A stretch of DNA of 64,000 bases from Streptomyces cinnamoneus. Its GTDB lineage: Bacteria; Actinomycetota; Actinomycetes; Streptomycetales; Streptomycetaceae. The notes beneath the pieces are model-generated. The model searched no databases. It was not told the origin of the DNA and saw nothing but the letters and a program-made list of their open reading frames with translations. Position numbers and translations under genes: made by a program. This document shows positions 6,751-15,072 of the stretch, piece by piece; within the stretch, counting starts at the first letter, position 1, and the number at the start of each line of letters is the position of its first letter. The DNA lies in contig NZ_PKFQ01000001.1 in the NCBI RefSeq assembly GCF_002939475.1, positions 3,407,001 to 3,471,000 on the forward strand. The letters are read 5' to 3'.

Positions 6751-7452
6751 TCAGACCCCGGCCGGGGTGACGAGCCGCGTCGCGTCGGCCTCGGCGGAGT
6801 CGACGCGGGCCTTCTCGATTTCGGCCAGCGCCCTGGCGCCCCGGCCGGGCGAGATGTCGAGCCGCGCCAGCACGGAGGGCACGGCCACGCTCGGCATCAG
6901 GTGCTCGTAGAGCACGATGGCCCGGCGTTCGAGGTCGGCACGTTGGTTGACCACCTGCGACATGGTGTTGATGCCCGCGTAGGCGCCGACGATCAGCTCG
7001 GCGGTGTCGGACGGCACCACGTGCGGCAGGACCTCCCCGCGCTCCTTGCCCTCGACGAGCACCTGGGTGCTCAGGTCGGTCCAGCCGATGAAGGGCGTGC
7101 TGCGGTGGAGGCTCGTCCCGCCGTGCTCCAGCGTGAGGCGCACGCTGCCGCGCAGGAGGGGGTCCTGGAGGAGCCGGTGGGCGAAGATCAGGCCCATGTC
7201 GACGAGTTCCTGCATCTTGGAGAGCACCGGCCGCTCGCCCGGCTCGGGAATGGCCGGAAGCTGCGCATCGATGACGGCCAGCGCCAGCTCTTCCTTGGAG
7301 GCGAAGTGGAAATACAGCGCCCCCTTGGTCACCTCGGCACGCGCGAGGATCTCCGTAATGGTGGCGGCGTCGTAACCTCGCTCGTCGAACACCACCGCGG
7401 CCGCTTCGAGAATGGACTGGCGAGTCCTGATCGCACGGTCCTGCTTTGCCAC
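6751..7452 (-). CDS. Gamma-butyrolactone receptor-type TetR regulator (ArpA/ScbR family)
   Basis: A 233-residue protein. The N-terminus MAKQDRAIRTRQSILEAAA, VFDERGYDAATITEILA and VTKGALYFHFASKEELA is characteristic of ArpA/ScbR/BarA receptors. The C-terminal domain is full length (DLSTQVLVEGKERGEVLPHV region), as in ligand-binding members. It represses targets at ARE sites until a butyrolactone or related signal binds. GTG 7452 follows GGAGG at six bases. An imperfect ARE (7544-7562) and a palindrome (7604-7619) lie upstream, fitting autoregulation. Nearby AfsA-like, reductase and HAD genes probably make its ligand. A pseudo-receptor cannot be excluded from sequence alone. Confidence 0.9.
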   Translation of the reverse strand: MAKQDRAIRTRQSILEAAAVVFDERGYDAATITEILARAEVTKGALYFHFASKEELALAVIDAQLPAIPEPGERPVLSKMQELVDMGLIFAHRLLQDPLLRGSVRLTLEHGGTSLHRSTPFIGWTDLSTQVLVEGKERGEVLPHVVPSDTAELIVGAYAGINTMSQVVNQRADLERRAIVLYEHLMPSVAVPSVLARLDISPGRGARALAEIEKARVDSAEADATRLVTPAGV

Positions 7453-7543
7453 GGTTAGCCTCCGGTTCAACTGATCACTGCGCCGCCCCCCTGGCGGCGA
7501 GGGGCGACGCTTCGCTGCAAGCGCCACATCGCCCCCCGAAATC

Positions 7544-7562
7544 AAACCGGCGAGTCCGTATT
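7544..7562. promoter_or_regulatory. Imperfect ARE-like site upstream of the receptor gene
   Basis: AAACCG (7544-7549), 7 bases, CGTATT (7557-7562). The left half is ideal; the right half matches the expected CGGTTT at four of six positions. Its position ~90 bases before the receptor start suits autorepression. Confidence 0.35.
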
Positions 7563-7603
7563 CTATCAAGTACGACCGAGCAATCTGGCGCAATTCACAC
7601 CAT

Positions 7604-7619
7604 GTGAACTGGCGTTCAC
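7604..7619. promoter_or_regulatory. Short palindrome between receptor and reductase genes
   Basis: GTGAAC-TGGC-GTTCAC is a perfect 6-bp inverted repeat just after the reductase stop and ~150 bases upstream of the receptor start. It could be a regulator site or part of a weak terminator. Confidence 0.35.
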
Positions 7620-7641
7620 CGTTCGCACGGGGAATCGAACG

Positions 7642-8415
7642 TCAGACGATAGTGAATCCTCCGTCCACCGGCATCGTCAGACCGGTGACAAAAGAGGCAC
7701 GATCGCTCAGCAGCCAGGCGGCGGCCTCGGCGATCTCCTCCGGCTCGGCCGTCCTCGGCTGCGGCGTCGCCGCGTGCAGGGCGGCCTCGATGCCGGGGTT
7801 CTGCGCGAACCAGTCCGCGACGACCTCGCTGCGCGTGGTGCCGGGCGCCACGGAGTTGACCCGGATGCCACTGGCCGCGTACTCGGCGGCCGCGGCCTTC
7901 GTCAGGCCGATGACGGCGTGCTTGGAGGCCACGTAGGGCGCGGCGACGGGCGTCGCCAACAGCCCGCCCACGCTGCTGTTGTTGACGATCGAGCCGCCCT
8001 TGCCCGAGTCGAGCATGGCCGCGATCTCGTCGCGCAGGCAGTTCCACACGCCCCGCGCGTTGGTGTCCATGATGCGGTCGTAGACGTCGTCGTCCATCAG
8101 GTGCAGCGGCGTGCGGCCCTCGCCCCAGCCGGCGTTGTTGAAGGCGCAGTCCAGGCGCCCGTAGCGCGCCACCGCGAAGTCCACCGCCCGCTTGGTGTCC
8201 TCGCGCCGGGCCACGTCCGCCACCACGTACGCCGCCTCGCCGCCCCGGCCGGTCAACTCGGCGACCAGCTCGCGCAGCCGGTCCTCGCGCCGGGCCGCCA
8301 GCACGACCGTGGCCCCTTCGCGACTGAAAACCCGGGCGGCCGCGGCACCGATGCCGCTGCTGGCGCCCGTGATCAGCGCTATCTTGCCCTGCAGAATGCC
8401 GTTCTCGGCGGTCAT
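7642..8415 (-). CDS. Short-chain dehydrogenase/reductase of the signalling cluster
   Basis: A 257-residue classical SDR. The cofactor motif TGASSGIG lies at ~17-24, NNAG at ~90, catalytic Ser in IVNNSSVGG, and YVASK (~154) supplies Tyr and Lys. The Arg-rich turn (LAARREDRL) favours NADPH. Flanked by a butyrolactone receptor, a HAD protein and an AfsA homologue, it probably performs a ketoreduction in signal biosynthesis, as BarS1 does for virginiae butanolide in Streptomyces virginiae (analogy). ATG 8415 follows GAGGGGGAA. An unrelated oxidoreductase role is possible, since SDRs are common. Confidence 0.85.
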   Translation of the reverse strand: MTAENGILQGKIALITGASSGIGAAAARVFSREGATVVLAARREDRLRELVAELTGRGGEAAYVVADVARREDTKRAVDFAVARYGRLDCAFNNAGWGEGRTPLHLMDDDVYDRIMDTNARGVWNCLRDEIAAMLDSGKGGSIVNNSSVGGLLATPVAAPYVASKHAVIGLTKAAAAEYAASGIRVNSVAPGTTRSEVVADWFAQNPGIEAALHAATPQPRTAEPEEIAEAAAWLLSDRASFVTGLTMPVDGGFTIV

Positions 8416-8537
8416 GTGCGGGATTCCCCCTCGTCGTCGGCAATGGAAAACAGGTGGGAGCACCGGCGGACGGCACCGCCGGAAGCACCCTGCCGGCCCG
8501 GCGCGATCGTCCCTGGCGATCGCCGGAGCCGGCGAAT

Positions 8538-9230
8538 TCACCAGAGCGTTCCCGCCCGTGCCTCGGCGTCCACGGTACGCAGAAGCTCTTCGTCGATGGC
8601 GGAAAGCGTCTCCACGACGTGCCGCACACCGGCCGCACGCATCAGCTCCCCTTGGAAACCATGGGCAAAACCGGACGGGTGTCCGATGAATGCCACGCCC
8701 AGCGAGCGCGCCGTCTCCGCCACGCGCGCCACGTCGTCGATGAAAAGCGCCTCGTCCGGACGGAGGCCGAAGACGTCACCGGTGATCTCGGCGATGCCCG
8801 GGCGGAAGTCATTGGTGCACACGTACCCGGGACCGTCGAAGAGGTCGGCGTGCTCCCCCAGATACCGGTCGAAATGCTCGGCGGTGAGCCCGCCGTAGCA
8901 GACCGTGCGCAGGCCCAGGGCGCGCAGGCGGTGCAGCAGGTCCACCGCGCCGTCGAGGATGCGGATCGGGTCCTTCTCCAGATACGCGGCGCGTTCTTGG
9001 AAATAGACCTCCAGCACCCGCTCCGGGGTCCAGTCCACGCCCGCCGCATCGGCCAGCGCGGCGGCCGCGACCAGCTGTGTCTGGGAGAAGACGGCACGCT
9101 CCACGTCGGCCGTGTACCGGCCGCCCCGGCTGGTGACGAAGTCGTGGATCACCGGACTGAACGTGTCATTGAGAAGGACGCCGTCGATATTGACGGCGGC
9201 CAGGCGTATCCGGCTCAGCGGCGCGGCCAC
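8538..9230 (-). CDS. HAD-superfamily protein, possible signal-precursor phosphatase with altered motif I
   Basis: A 230-residue protein with HAD layout: motif I region LAAVNIDGVLLND at ~10-22, cap helices, motif III region NDFRPGIAE (Arg for the usual Lys) and motif IV ALFIDDVAR. In canonical enzymes motif I is DxD and the first Asp is the nucleophile; here it reads N-I-D (codons AAT ATC GAC), so catalysis is doubtful. In methylenomycin-type clusters a HAD phosphatase (MmfP) accompanies the AfsA-like enzyme, so a role in dephosphorylating the signal precursor is the obvious guess. GTG 9230 follows GGAGGTC. It could instead be a non-catalytic or recruited protein. Confidence 0.75.
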   Translation of the reverse strand: MAAPLSRIRLAAVNIDGVLLNDTFSPVIHDFVTSRGGRYTADVERAVFSQTQLVAAAALADAAGVDWTPERVLEVYFQERAAYLEKDPIRILDGAVDLLHRLRALGLRTVCYGGLTAEHFDRYLGEHADLFDGPGYVCTNDFRPGIAEITGDVFGLRPDEALFIDDVARVAETARSLGVAFIGHPSGFAHGFQGELMRAAGVRHVVETLSAIDEELLRTVDAEARAGTLW

Positions 9231-9369
9231 AAATGACCTCCAATGTCAGGCGAAGTGCTCGGAAATTAAACCGTCAAGCACCCCTTCGCCACAGCAAAAG
9301 AGGCGAGAGAGTTGAGTCACATTCGGACTGGTAGGTCATCGGCCGAGACGTATCTTTACCCCCGAGGGG

Positions 9370-9391
9370 CGTTGACCTAGGGAACGTTGAC
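9370..9391 (+). promoter_or_regulatory. Paired CGTTGAC boxes upstream of the AfsA-like gene
   Basis: CGTTGAC occurs at 9370-9376 and 9385-9391, 15 bases apart, and TTGACA recurs at 9422. TTGACC at 9372 followed by TAAAAG at 9396 (18-base spacer) is the most plausible promoter. No complete ARE is visible in the 243-base spacer, only a half-site AAACCG at 9268. Confidence 0.3.
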
Positions 9392-9473
9392 ACTCTAAAA
9401 GAAAACCGGACAGCACGCACCTTGACAGTCGGCGGACAACCCGCCCTGCTTCCTGGCCATCTGAGGGAGAAAC

Positions 9474-10475
9474 ATGTCCCGGACCATCTGCGCGCCAGCG
9501 GCCCACGCCGCGGCCCTGCCCCGGCTCACCACCACCGTGCCCCGGGAGTTCGTCCACCGGGCGGCGGTGGCCGAGGTCCTGCTGACGGGCTGGCGGCGGG
9601 AAGGCGAGGACCGCTTCCTGGTCACCGCCCAGTGGCCGCGCGGGCACAGCTTCTTCACCCCGGTCGCGGGCGCCGGGGGCCGGCGGCACGACCCCATGCT
9701 GGTCACCGAGACCATCAGACAGGTCGGCTCCCTCATCGCCCACGCCGAGTTCGACGTCCCGCTCGGCTACCAGTTCCTCATGTGGGACCTGTCCGTCACC
9801 ACCCACCCGGAGCGGCTGGCCGTCGGGCCGGTCCCCGCGGAGCTGGTGCTGGAGGTCCGCTGCTCCGACGTCCGCCGCCGGGCCGGCACCCTGGCCGGGC
9901 TGCGCTACGACGTCGTCCTCCGCCGCGACGGCGCGATAGCCGCGACCGGGAACGCCTCGTACACCTGCGCGTCCCCCGAGGTCTACCGCCGGCTGCGCGG
10001 CAACCGCGAGCCGGGCCTGCCCACCCGGACGGCACCCGCCGTCCCGCCGGAACTGGTGGGCCGGCACTCGTCCTTCGACGTGGTCCTCGCCCCCGCCGCG
10101 TCCCCCGCCGGCGGTCCCGCGGACGCCTCCGCCGCCGGCCGGGCGGGCCGCTGGCTGCTGCGGGCCGAGGGCGACCATCCGGTCCTCTTCGACCATCCCG
10201 TCGACCACATCCCCGGCATGGTGCTGCTGGAGGCCGCCCGTCAGGCGTCGGCCGCCCTCGCCCCCGCCGCCTCCGCCGTCACCCCCGCCTCCTTCACCAG
10301 CAGCTTCCACCGCTACGCCGAGCTGGACCTGCCCTGCTGGATAGAGGCCGAGCGCGACGAGCCCGACGCCGCGGGGGCGTTCGTCAGCCGCGTCAGCGGA
10401 CACCAGGACGGCGAGCCGGTGTTCTCCTGCACGATCACCACCACACCGCCGGCCGACCCGTCCGTGTGCCAGTGA
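9474..10475 (+). CDS. AfsA/ScbA-type butyrolactone signal synthase
   Basis: A 333-residue protein with the two hot-dog-like AfsA repeats. The first holds VPREFVHRAAVAEVLLTGW and PMLVTETIRQVGSLIAHA followed by a GYQFLMWDL end; the second holds LVGRHSSFDVVL and DHPVDHIPGMVLLEAARQA. AfsA enzymes condense a beta-ketoacyl thioester with dihydroxyacetone phosphate, the first step to gamma-butyrolactones and related furans. Both His/Glu-containing helices are intact, so the enzyme is probably active. ATG 9474 follows GAGGGAGA. With the reductase, HAD protein and receptor in the same 4 kb, it forms a compact signal synthesis and sensing unit. Confidence 0.9.
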   Translation: MSRTICAPAAHAAALPRLTTTVPREFVHRAAVAEVLLTGWRREGEDRFLVTAQWPRGHSFFTPVAGAGGRRHDPMLVTETIRQVGSLIAHAEFDVPLGYQFLMWDLSVTTHPERLAVGPVPAELVLEVRCSDVRRRAGTLAGLRYDVVLRRDGAIAATGNASYTCASPEVYRRLRGNREPGLPTRTAPAVPPELVGRHSSFDVVLAPAASPAGGPADASAAGRAGRWLLRAEGDHPVLFDHPVDHIPGMVLLEAARQASAALAPAASAVTPASFTSSFHRYAELDLPCWIEAERDEPDAAGAFVSRVSGHQDGEPVFSCTITTTPPADPSVCQ

Positions 10476-10579
10476 TCCCATACCGGCAACGCGCCGCCGT
10501 TTCCTCGTTAGGGTCTTGCGCGTCCACTGGCCCGGACCGCCGCGTTGACCCGGGCCGCCGAGCCGAGGGAGCGCTTCGC

Positions 10580-11647
10580 GTGCTGAGTCTGACCGGAACG
10601 GCCTTCTTCGCGCTGCTCATCGGGCTGTGCGTGCTGGCCGTCCTGGCCACGCTGCTGCTGTGGGCCCGGCTCCGGGGGCCGCGCCCGGTGCGCTGGCTGG
10701 GGCGCATCGCCCTCATCGCGCTCTGCCAGGCCACCGCCATCTGCGTCGTCGCGGTGTGGATCAACTCCACGTACGGGCTCTACGCCTCCTGGAGCGACCT
10801 GCTCGGCCGGACCGACGACGCCGGGCCCGTGGCGATGCCCGGGCCGCCCGCCCACCGGGCCAAGTTCACCCGCGGTGACAACGGCATGCAGGAGACGTAC
10901 TTCCACGGCTCCCGCTCCAAGCTCTCCGGCCAGGTCATGGTGTGGACCCCGCCGGAGTACCGCGACCCCCGCTACCGCCACACCGCCTTCCCCGTGGTGA
11001 TGCTGCTGCACGGCGTCCCCGGCTCGCCGCAGTCCTGGCTGGAGCAGGGCAGGATGCCGGGTGCCTACGAGCGGCTGCTGCGCGGCGGCGCGACCCGGCC
11101 CTTCATCCTCGCCGTGCCGATCATCAACCCCGGCGGCGTGGACACCGACTGCTCGGACGTCCACGACCGCAAGGTCGCCACGTGGCTCGCCTCGGACGTG
11201 CCCGAGCTGGTCCACGAGCACTTCCGCACCGGCCCCGAGCCCAGGGCCTGGGGCGTGCTGGGGATCTCGACCGGGGGCTTCTGCGCGGCGAAGCTGCCGT
11301 TGCAGTACCCGAAGGTCTTCGGTGCCGGCGCCGCGCTCGACCCCGACCCGCTCAGCGGTGACGGGGGCGCGCTGGCCGACCCGGCCGTGCGCGAACGCAA
11401 CAGCCCGACGCGGCTGGTGCGGCACAGCAGGGCCGACGTCGGGCTGTTCCTGGCGACCTCCCGGCAGGACCGGGGCAGTCCGCCGCGCTACATCGAGGAG
11501 TTCCAGCGGGAGGCGGCGGGCAGCCGCGTCCGGCTGAAGACGATGCTGCTCGCCTCCGGCGGCCACAACTACGGCACGTGGATCACCCTGTACCCGGCGG
11601 CCTTCGGATGGCTGGGGGAACAGCTGGCGGGCGGCCCCGGCCGCTGA
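10580..11647 (+). CDS. Membrane-anchored alpha/beta-hydrolase (esterase D/mycolyltransferase-like)
   Basis: A 355-residue protein. The N-terminal ~75 residues contain two to three hydrophobic segments (TAFFALLIGLCVLAVLATLL and WLGRIALIALCQATAICVVA). The extracytoplasmic domain has the esterase D/antigen 85-like fold: VMLLHGVPGSPQSW, nucleophile elbow GISTGG, and a C-terminal His in ASGGHNYGTW. It probably hydrolyses or transfers acyl groups outside the cell. GTG 10580 follows AGGGAG. The convergent neighbour at 11676 is a paralogue with the same layout. The substrate is unknown. Confidence 0.8.
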   Translation: MLSLTGTAFFALLIGLCVLAVLATLLLWARLRGPRPVRWLGRIALIALCQATAICVVAVWINSTYGLYASWSDLLGRTDDAGPVAMPGPPAHRAKFTRGDNGMQETYFHGSRSKLSGQVMVWTPPEYRDPRYRHTAFPVVMLLHGVPGSPQSWLEQGRMPGAYERLLRGGATRPFILAVPIINPGGVDTDCSDVHDRKVATWLASDVPELVHEHFRTGPEPRAWGVLGISTGGFCAAKLPLQYPKVFGAGAALDPDPLSGDGGALADPAVRERNSPTRLVRHSRADVGLFLATSRQDRGSPPRYIEEFQREAAGSRVRLKTMLLASGGHNYGTWITLYPAAFGWLGEQLAGGPGR

Positions 11648-11675
11648 CCGGCCGGCCTGCCGCTGCCGCGCCCTC

Positions 11676-13049
11676 CTACTCCTGCGCCTCCTCGTCGGGC
11701 CGGTCCCCCGTCCCCTTGCCCTCCGGCCGCGCGGACGGCTCGCCCGGCTCGTCGCCGGCGGACCCGCCCGCCTTCTCCTCGCCGCCTCCGGCGGATTCGG
11801 GCCTGGGCTCCTCGGAGGTCCCCGGCTCGGGCTTCTTGCCCTCCTGCGGCTTCTTCTCCGGCGGCTTGGGCTTGTCGGCGGTGTCCTGCGGGAAGGTGAG
11901 CTGCTGGCTCATCCACTCCAGCACCGGCCCGATCTCCCGGCGCCAGGTGGTGAAGTGGTGGCTGCCCTCGGGGAGGATGATCGACGACGCGGTCATGGGC
12001 TCCTTGACGGCCTTGAGGAACTTCTCGGTCTCGCCGTAGTTCTTCTCGCCCTTCTTGCTGCTGGTCACCAGCACCGACACCCTCGGTACGGGCATGTGCT
12101 GGAGCCGCCAGACCAGGTCGTGCTCGCGCTGCTTCTGCTTCGCCGCCTCGCCGCTGCCGAAGAGGTTGCCGGTGGTGAGGTCGTTGCCGACCTTGTAGTC
12201 GCCGGAGAGCGCGGCCGCGGCCGGGTAGACGTCCGGCTGGCGCATGGCGAGCTGGAGGGCGCAGGTGCCGCCGGAGGAGTAGCCGAGGACGCCCCAGGCG
12301 CTCGGGTCCGCACCGACCCGGTAGGTGCTCTTGAGGGCGTCGGGCAGGTCCTTGGTGAAGAAGGTCTCGGCCTGCGGCCCGTCCGGCACGTCGACGCACT
12401 CGGTGTCGCGCGGCGGGGCGATGGTCGGGCGGACCATCACGATGACCGTCGGCTGCATCTTGTTCTCCGACAGCAGCTTGCCGGCGGTCTGGGGCACCTG
12501 GAGGTGCTGCGCGAGATTCATGATGCCGCCCGGATAACCGCTGATCACGACCATGACGGGGAAGCGGTGCCGCTCGTACTGCTTCTGGAAGTACTGCGGC
12601 GGCAGATAGACGAAAGCCGGGTTGACGGCGCGGGACCGCTGGCCGACGATGCGGACCGACTGGACCTTGCCCTCCTTGTCGGCCGCGCCGCGCGGAATTC
12701 CGCCCACCTTGTCGAGGCCCTGTGGTCCGGCCGGCTGCACCAGGCCGTCCTTTGACGAGCCGACCGTGGCGTACGGTCCGCCCTTGCCCATCTCATTCAC
12801 GTTGACGGGGGCCTTGTCGACCCGCCCGAGGAGCTGATTCCAGGTGCCGTAGAACTCTCCCCAGGAATTCACCGCGAGCATCAGCGCCGCCACGATCGCC
12901 AGCTGGGTCATGAGGATCGAGCCCAGTCGTCCCAGTACGGGCAGCACCCCGCGCCCGGCCAGACGTGGCCAGACCCACACCGTGAGTCCCACACACAACA
13001 CGGCGGCGAAAACCACCGTGTACAAGAGTGACCGGCTGGTCAGGCCCAT
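11676..13049 (-). CDS. Membrane-anchored alpha/beta-hydrolase, paralogue of its neighbour
   Basis: A 457-residue protein. It has an N-terminal hydrophobic region (residues ~5-75, two to three membrane segments), an esterase D/antigen 85-like domain with FPVMVVISGYPGG, nucleophile elbow GYSSGG and C-terminal His in EGSHHFTTW. The last ~80 residues are a Pro/Glu/Lys-rich disordered tail absent from the neighbouring copy. Both share the sequence WxxLLGR...DxA after the membrane part, so they arose by duplication and inversion. It is likely an extracellular acyl esterase or acyltransferase. Confidence 0.82.
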   Translation of the reverse strand: MGLTSRSLLYTVVFAAVLCVGLTVWVWPRLAGRGVLPVLGRLGSILMTQLAIVAALMLAVNSWGEFYGTWNQLLGRVDKAPVNVNEMGKGGPYATVGSSKDGLVQPAGPQGLDKVGGIPRGAADKEGKVQSVRIVGQRSRAVNPAFVYLPPQYFQKQYERHRFPVMVVISGYPGGIMNLAQHLQVPQTAGKLLSENKMQPTVIVMVRPTIAPPRDTECVDVPDGPQAETFFTKDLPDALKSTYRVGADPSAWGVLGYSSGGTCALQLAMRQPDVYPAAAALSGDYKVGNDLTTGNLFGSGEAAKQKQREHDLVWRLQHMPVPRVSVLVTSSKKGEKNYGETEKFLKAVKEPMTASSIILPEGSHHFTTWRREIGPVLEWMSQQLTFPQDTADKPKPPEKKPQEGKKPEPGTSEEPRPESAGGGEEKAGGSAGDEPGEPSARPEGKGTGDRPDEEAQE

Positions 13050-13111
13050 GTGCCTCTCAACTCCCTGCCCCCGTGGTGGGTACCCGTGTTCGCGTCCGGC
13101 AATACTTACCG

Positions 13112-13158
13112 ATAAAGAGGCGGGAACGGGCGGAGAGGGTTGCTCTGGACCTCTTTAT
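13112..13158. promoter_or_regulatory. AT-rich inverted repeat in a divergent spacer
   Basis: ATAAAGAGG (13112-13120) and CCTCTTTAT (13150-13158) are perfect arms 29 bases apart, in the 378-base gene-free spacer 13050-13427 between the hydrolase and the carotenoid oxygenase. A separate GC hairpin (GCGCGCCGG/CCGGCGCGC, 13234-13256) lies closer to the oxygenase. These are candidate operator or promoter elements; nothing coding was supported here. Confidence 0.35.
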
Positions 13159-13427
13159 TGCCCTGCTCTTGGCCTGCCCGTGCCCTTCGCTTCCCCCTGC
13201 GTTCCCGAGCCGGAAACGGAAGCGGAAGGAAGTGCGCGCCGGCCTGCCCGGCGCGCGAACGCCGGGCGGATCCGCGCCCGTACCGGCTTCCCGCATCCGG
13301 TGACGCCCCGCTTGAGCCCAGGTGGAGACTGGCCGAACCCTTCCTTCCGATGGATGGTGGAGGAGCGGCTCCGCGGTGGGGGCACCGCCCGGCGGCAGCC
13401 GGGGGAGGGCCGGGGGAGGTGAGCGGC

Positions 13428-14852
13428 ATGAACGACGCGACGAACGGCCCCGCGAGCACGGCGCGGGACCTCGCGGGCGCCACGGCGAACCCGTACCTGC
13501 GCGGCCTCTTCGCCCCCGTCCACGACGAGGTCACCGCCTTCGACCTGCCCGTCACCGGCCGTCTCCCCGAGACCCTGCGCGGCCGCTACCTGCGCAACGG
13601 CCCCAATCCCCTGCCCCCGGTCGACCCCGCGTCCTACCACTGGTTCGGCGGCGAGGGCATGGTCCACGGCGTCCGGCTGCGGGACGGCCGCGCCGAGTGG
13701 TACCGCAACCGCTGGGTCCGCTCCGACGCGGTGGCCGGGCGGCTGGGCGAGAAGCTGCTGCACGGGCCGCGCCACCTGGGCATGGACTTCGCGCCCAACA
13801 CCCACGTGCAGTCCTTCGCCGGGCACTGCCTCGCGCTGGTGGAGGGCGGCTCGCTGCCGTACGAGCTGGATCCGGAGCTGTACACGATCGGCCCGTTCAC
13901 CTTCCACGGCACGCTGCCCGGCGGTTTCACCGCGCACCCGGCCGTGGACCCGCACAGCGGGGAGATGCACGCCGTCGCGTACTGCCTGACCTGGCCGTAC
14001 GTGCAGTACCTCGTGGTGGGGACGGACGGCCGGGTCCGTCGCCGTGTCGACGTTCCGGTCGACGGGCACCCGATGATGCACGACTTCTCGCTCACCGTGC
14101 GGTACGTCCTGCTGTACGACCTGCCGGTCGTCTTCGACGGGCGCCGCGCGCCGGGGGCCTTCCCCTGGCACTGGGACCGAGGGCGGCCGGCCCGGCTGGG
14201 AGTGCTGCCGCGCGAGGGCGGGGCGGGCGACGTGCGCTGGCTGGAGGTCGAACCGTGCTTCGTCTTCCACCCCATGAACGCCTACGAGCACGACGGCCGT
14301 TTCATCACCGTCCACCTCGTCGGCTACGAGCGCCTCTTCGACGGGGAACGCCCGGTGCCCGAGCTGTGCCCGGCCCACCTCGAGCGCTGGACCGTCGACC
14401 TGGCCGCCGGGAGCGTGCGGCGCGTGCGGCTGGACGACCGCCCCGTCGAGTTCCCGCGCGCGGACCCGCGCCGGCTGGCCCGGCGGCACCGCTTCGGCTA
14501 CGCCGTGCGGGCCCGGGCGGGCGGGTCCGGCGGTGCGGGAGGTTTCGGGGCGGGGCTGGTCAAGTACGACCTGGCGCGCGGCGGCAGCGAGGAGTTCCGG
14601 ATGCCGCCGGGCGGGGACGTGGGCGAGGGGGTGTTCGTGCCGGCGTCGCCCGGGGCGGCGGAGGACGAGGGCTGGGTGCTGGCCTTCGCGTACGACCCGC
14701 TGCGCGAGGCGACGGACCTGGTGGTGCTGGCCGCCCAGGACTTCGCGGCCGGCCCGGTCGCGCGGGTGCACCTCCCGGTGCGGGTGCCCGTCGGATTCCA
14801 CGGCAGCTGGATCCCGGACCACGAGCCCGGGCGGGACTCCTACGACCGGTGA
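13428..14852 (+). CDS. Carotenoid oxygenase family protein
   Basis: A 474-residue protein of the carotenoid cleavage dioxygenase family, a seven-bladed beta-propeller using Fe(II) held by four His. Candidates are visible: TAHPAVDP (~165), MMHDFSLT (~220), VFHPMNAYEHDG (~280) and the last in GFHGSWIPDHE near the C-terminus. GTG/ATG choice: ATG 13428 sits after GGGGGAGGTGAGC, one of the best ribosome sites here. It would cleave a carotenoid, stilbene or apocarotenoid double bond. No carotenoid biosynthesis gene is adjacent, so its substrate must come from elsewhere. Confidence 0.9.
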   Translation: MNDATNGPASTARDLAGATANPYLRGLFAPVHDEVTAFDLPVTGRLPETLRGRYLRNGPNPLPPVDPASYHWFGGEGMVHGVRLRDGRAEWYRNRWVRSDAVAGRLGEKLLHGPRHLGMDFAPNTHVQSFAGHCLALVEGGSLPYELDPELYTIGPFTFHGTLPGGFTAHPAVDPHSGEMHAVAYCLTWPYVQYLVVGTDGRVRRRVDVPVDGHPMMHDFSLTVRYVLLYDLPVVFDGRRAPGAFPWHWDRGRPARLGVLPREGGAGDVRWLEVEPCFVFHPMNAYEHDGRFITVHLVGYERLFDGERPVPELCPAHLERWTVDLAAGSVRRVRLDDRPVEFPRADPRRLARRHRFGYAVRARAGGSGGAGGFGAGLVKYDLARGGSEEFRMPPGGDVGEGVFVPASPGAAEDEGWVLAFAYDPLREATDLVVLAAQDFAAGPVARVHLPVRVPVGFHGSWIPDHEPGRDSYDR

Positions 14853-15072
14853 GAGGCGGTGGTGACGGGTGGCGGCGGTGCGATATGACCGGTGAGGGCG
14901 GGTAAGGGCGTAGCCATTGCGCCATTTGTGACACACGCTGTTCGGCGTGTCGGGTGTGAACGTACGGGACCTGACTTGACGGCTAGCCTTACGTAGGCGT
15001 CAAGCTCGGGGACATTTCCCCGCAGTACGGACATTTCAATCGCACCCGAGACACATGAAGGAAGAATTCCCC

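Noticed and set aside
10476..10579. Start of the first membrane hydrolase inside the end of the AfsA-like gene (9422 frame)
   Set aside because: The long upstream frame overlaps the AfsA-like gene in another phase and has no ribosome site; GTG 10580 with AGGGAG and a membrane helix right after fits better.
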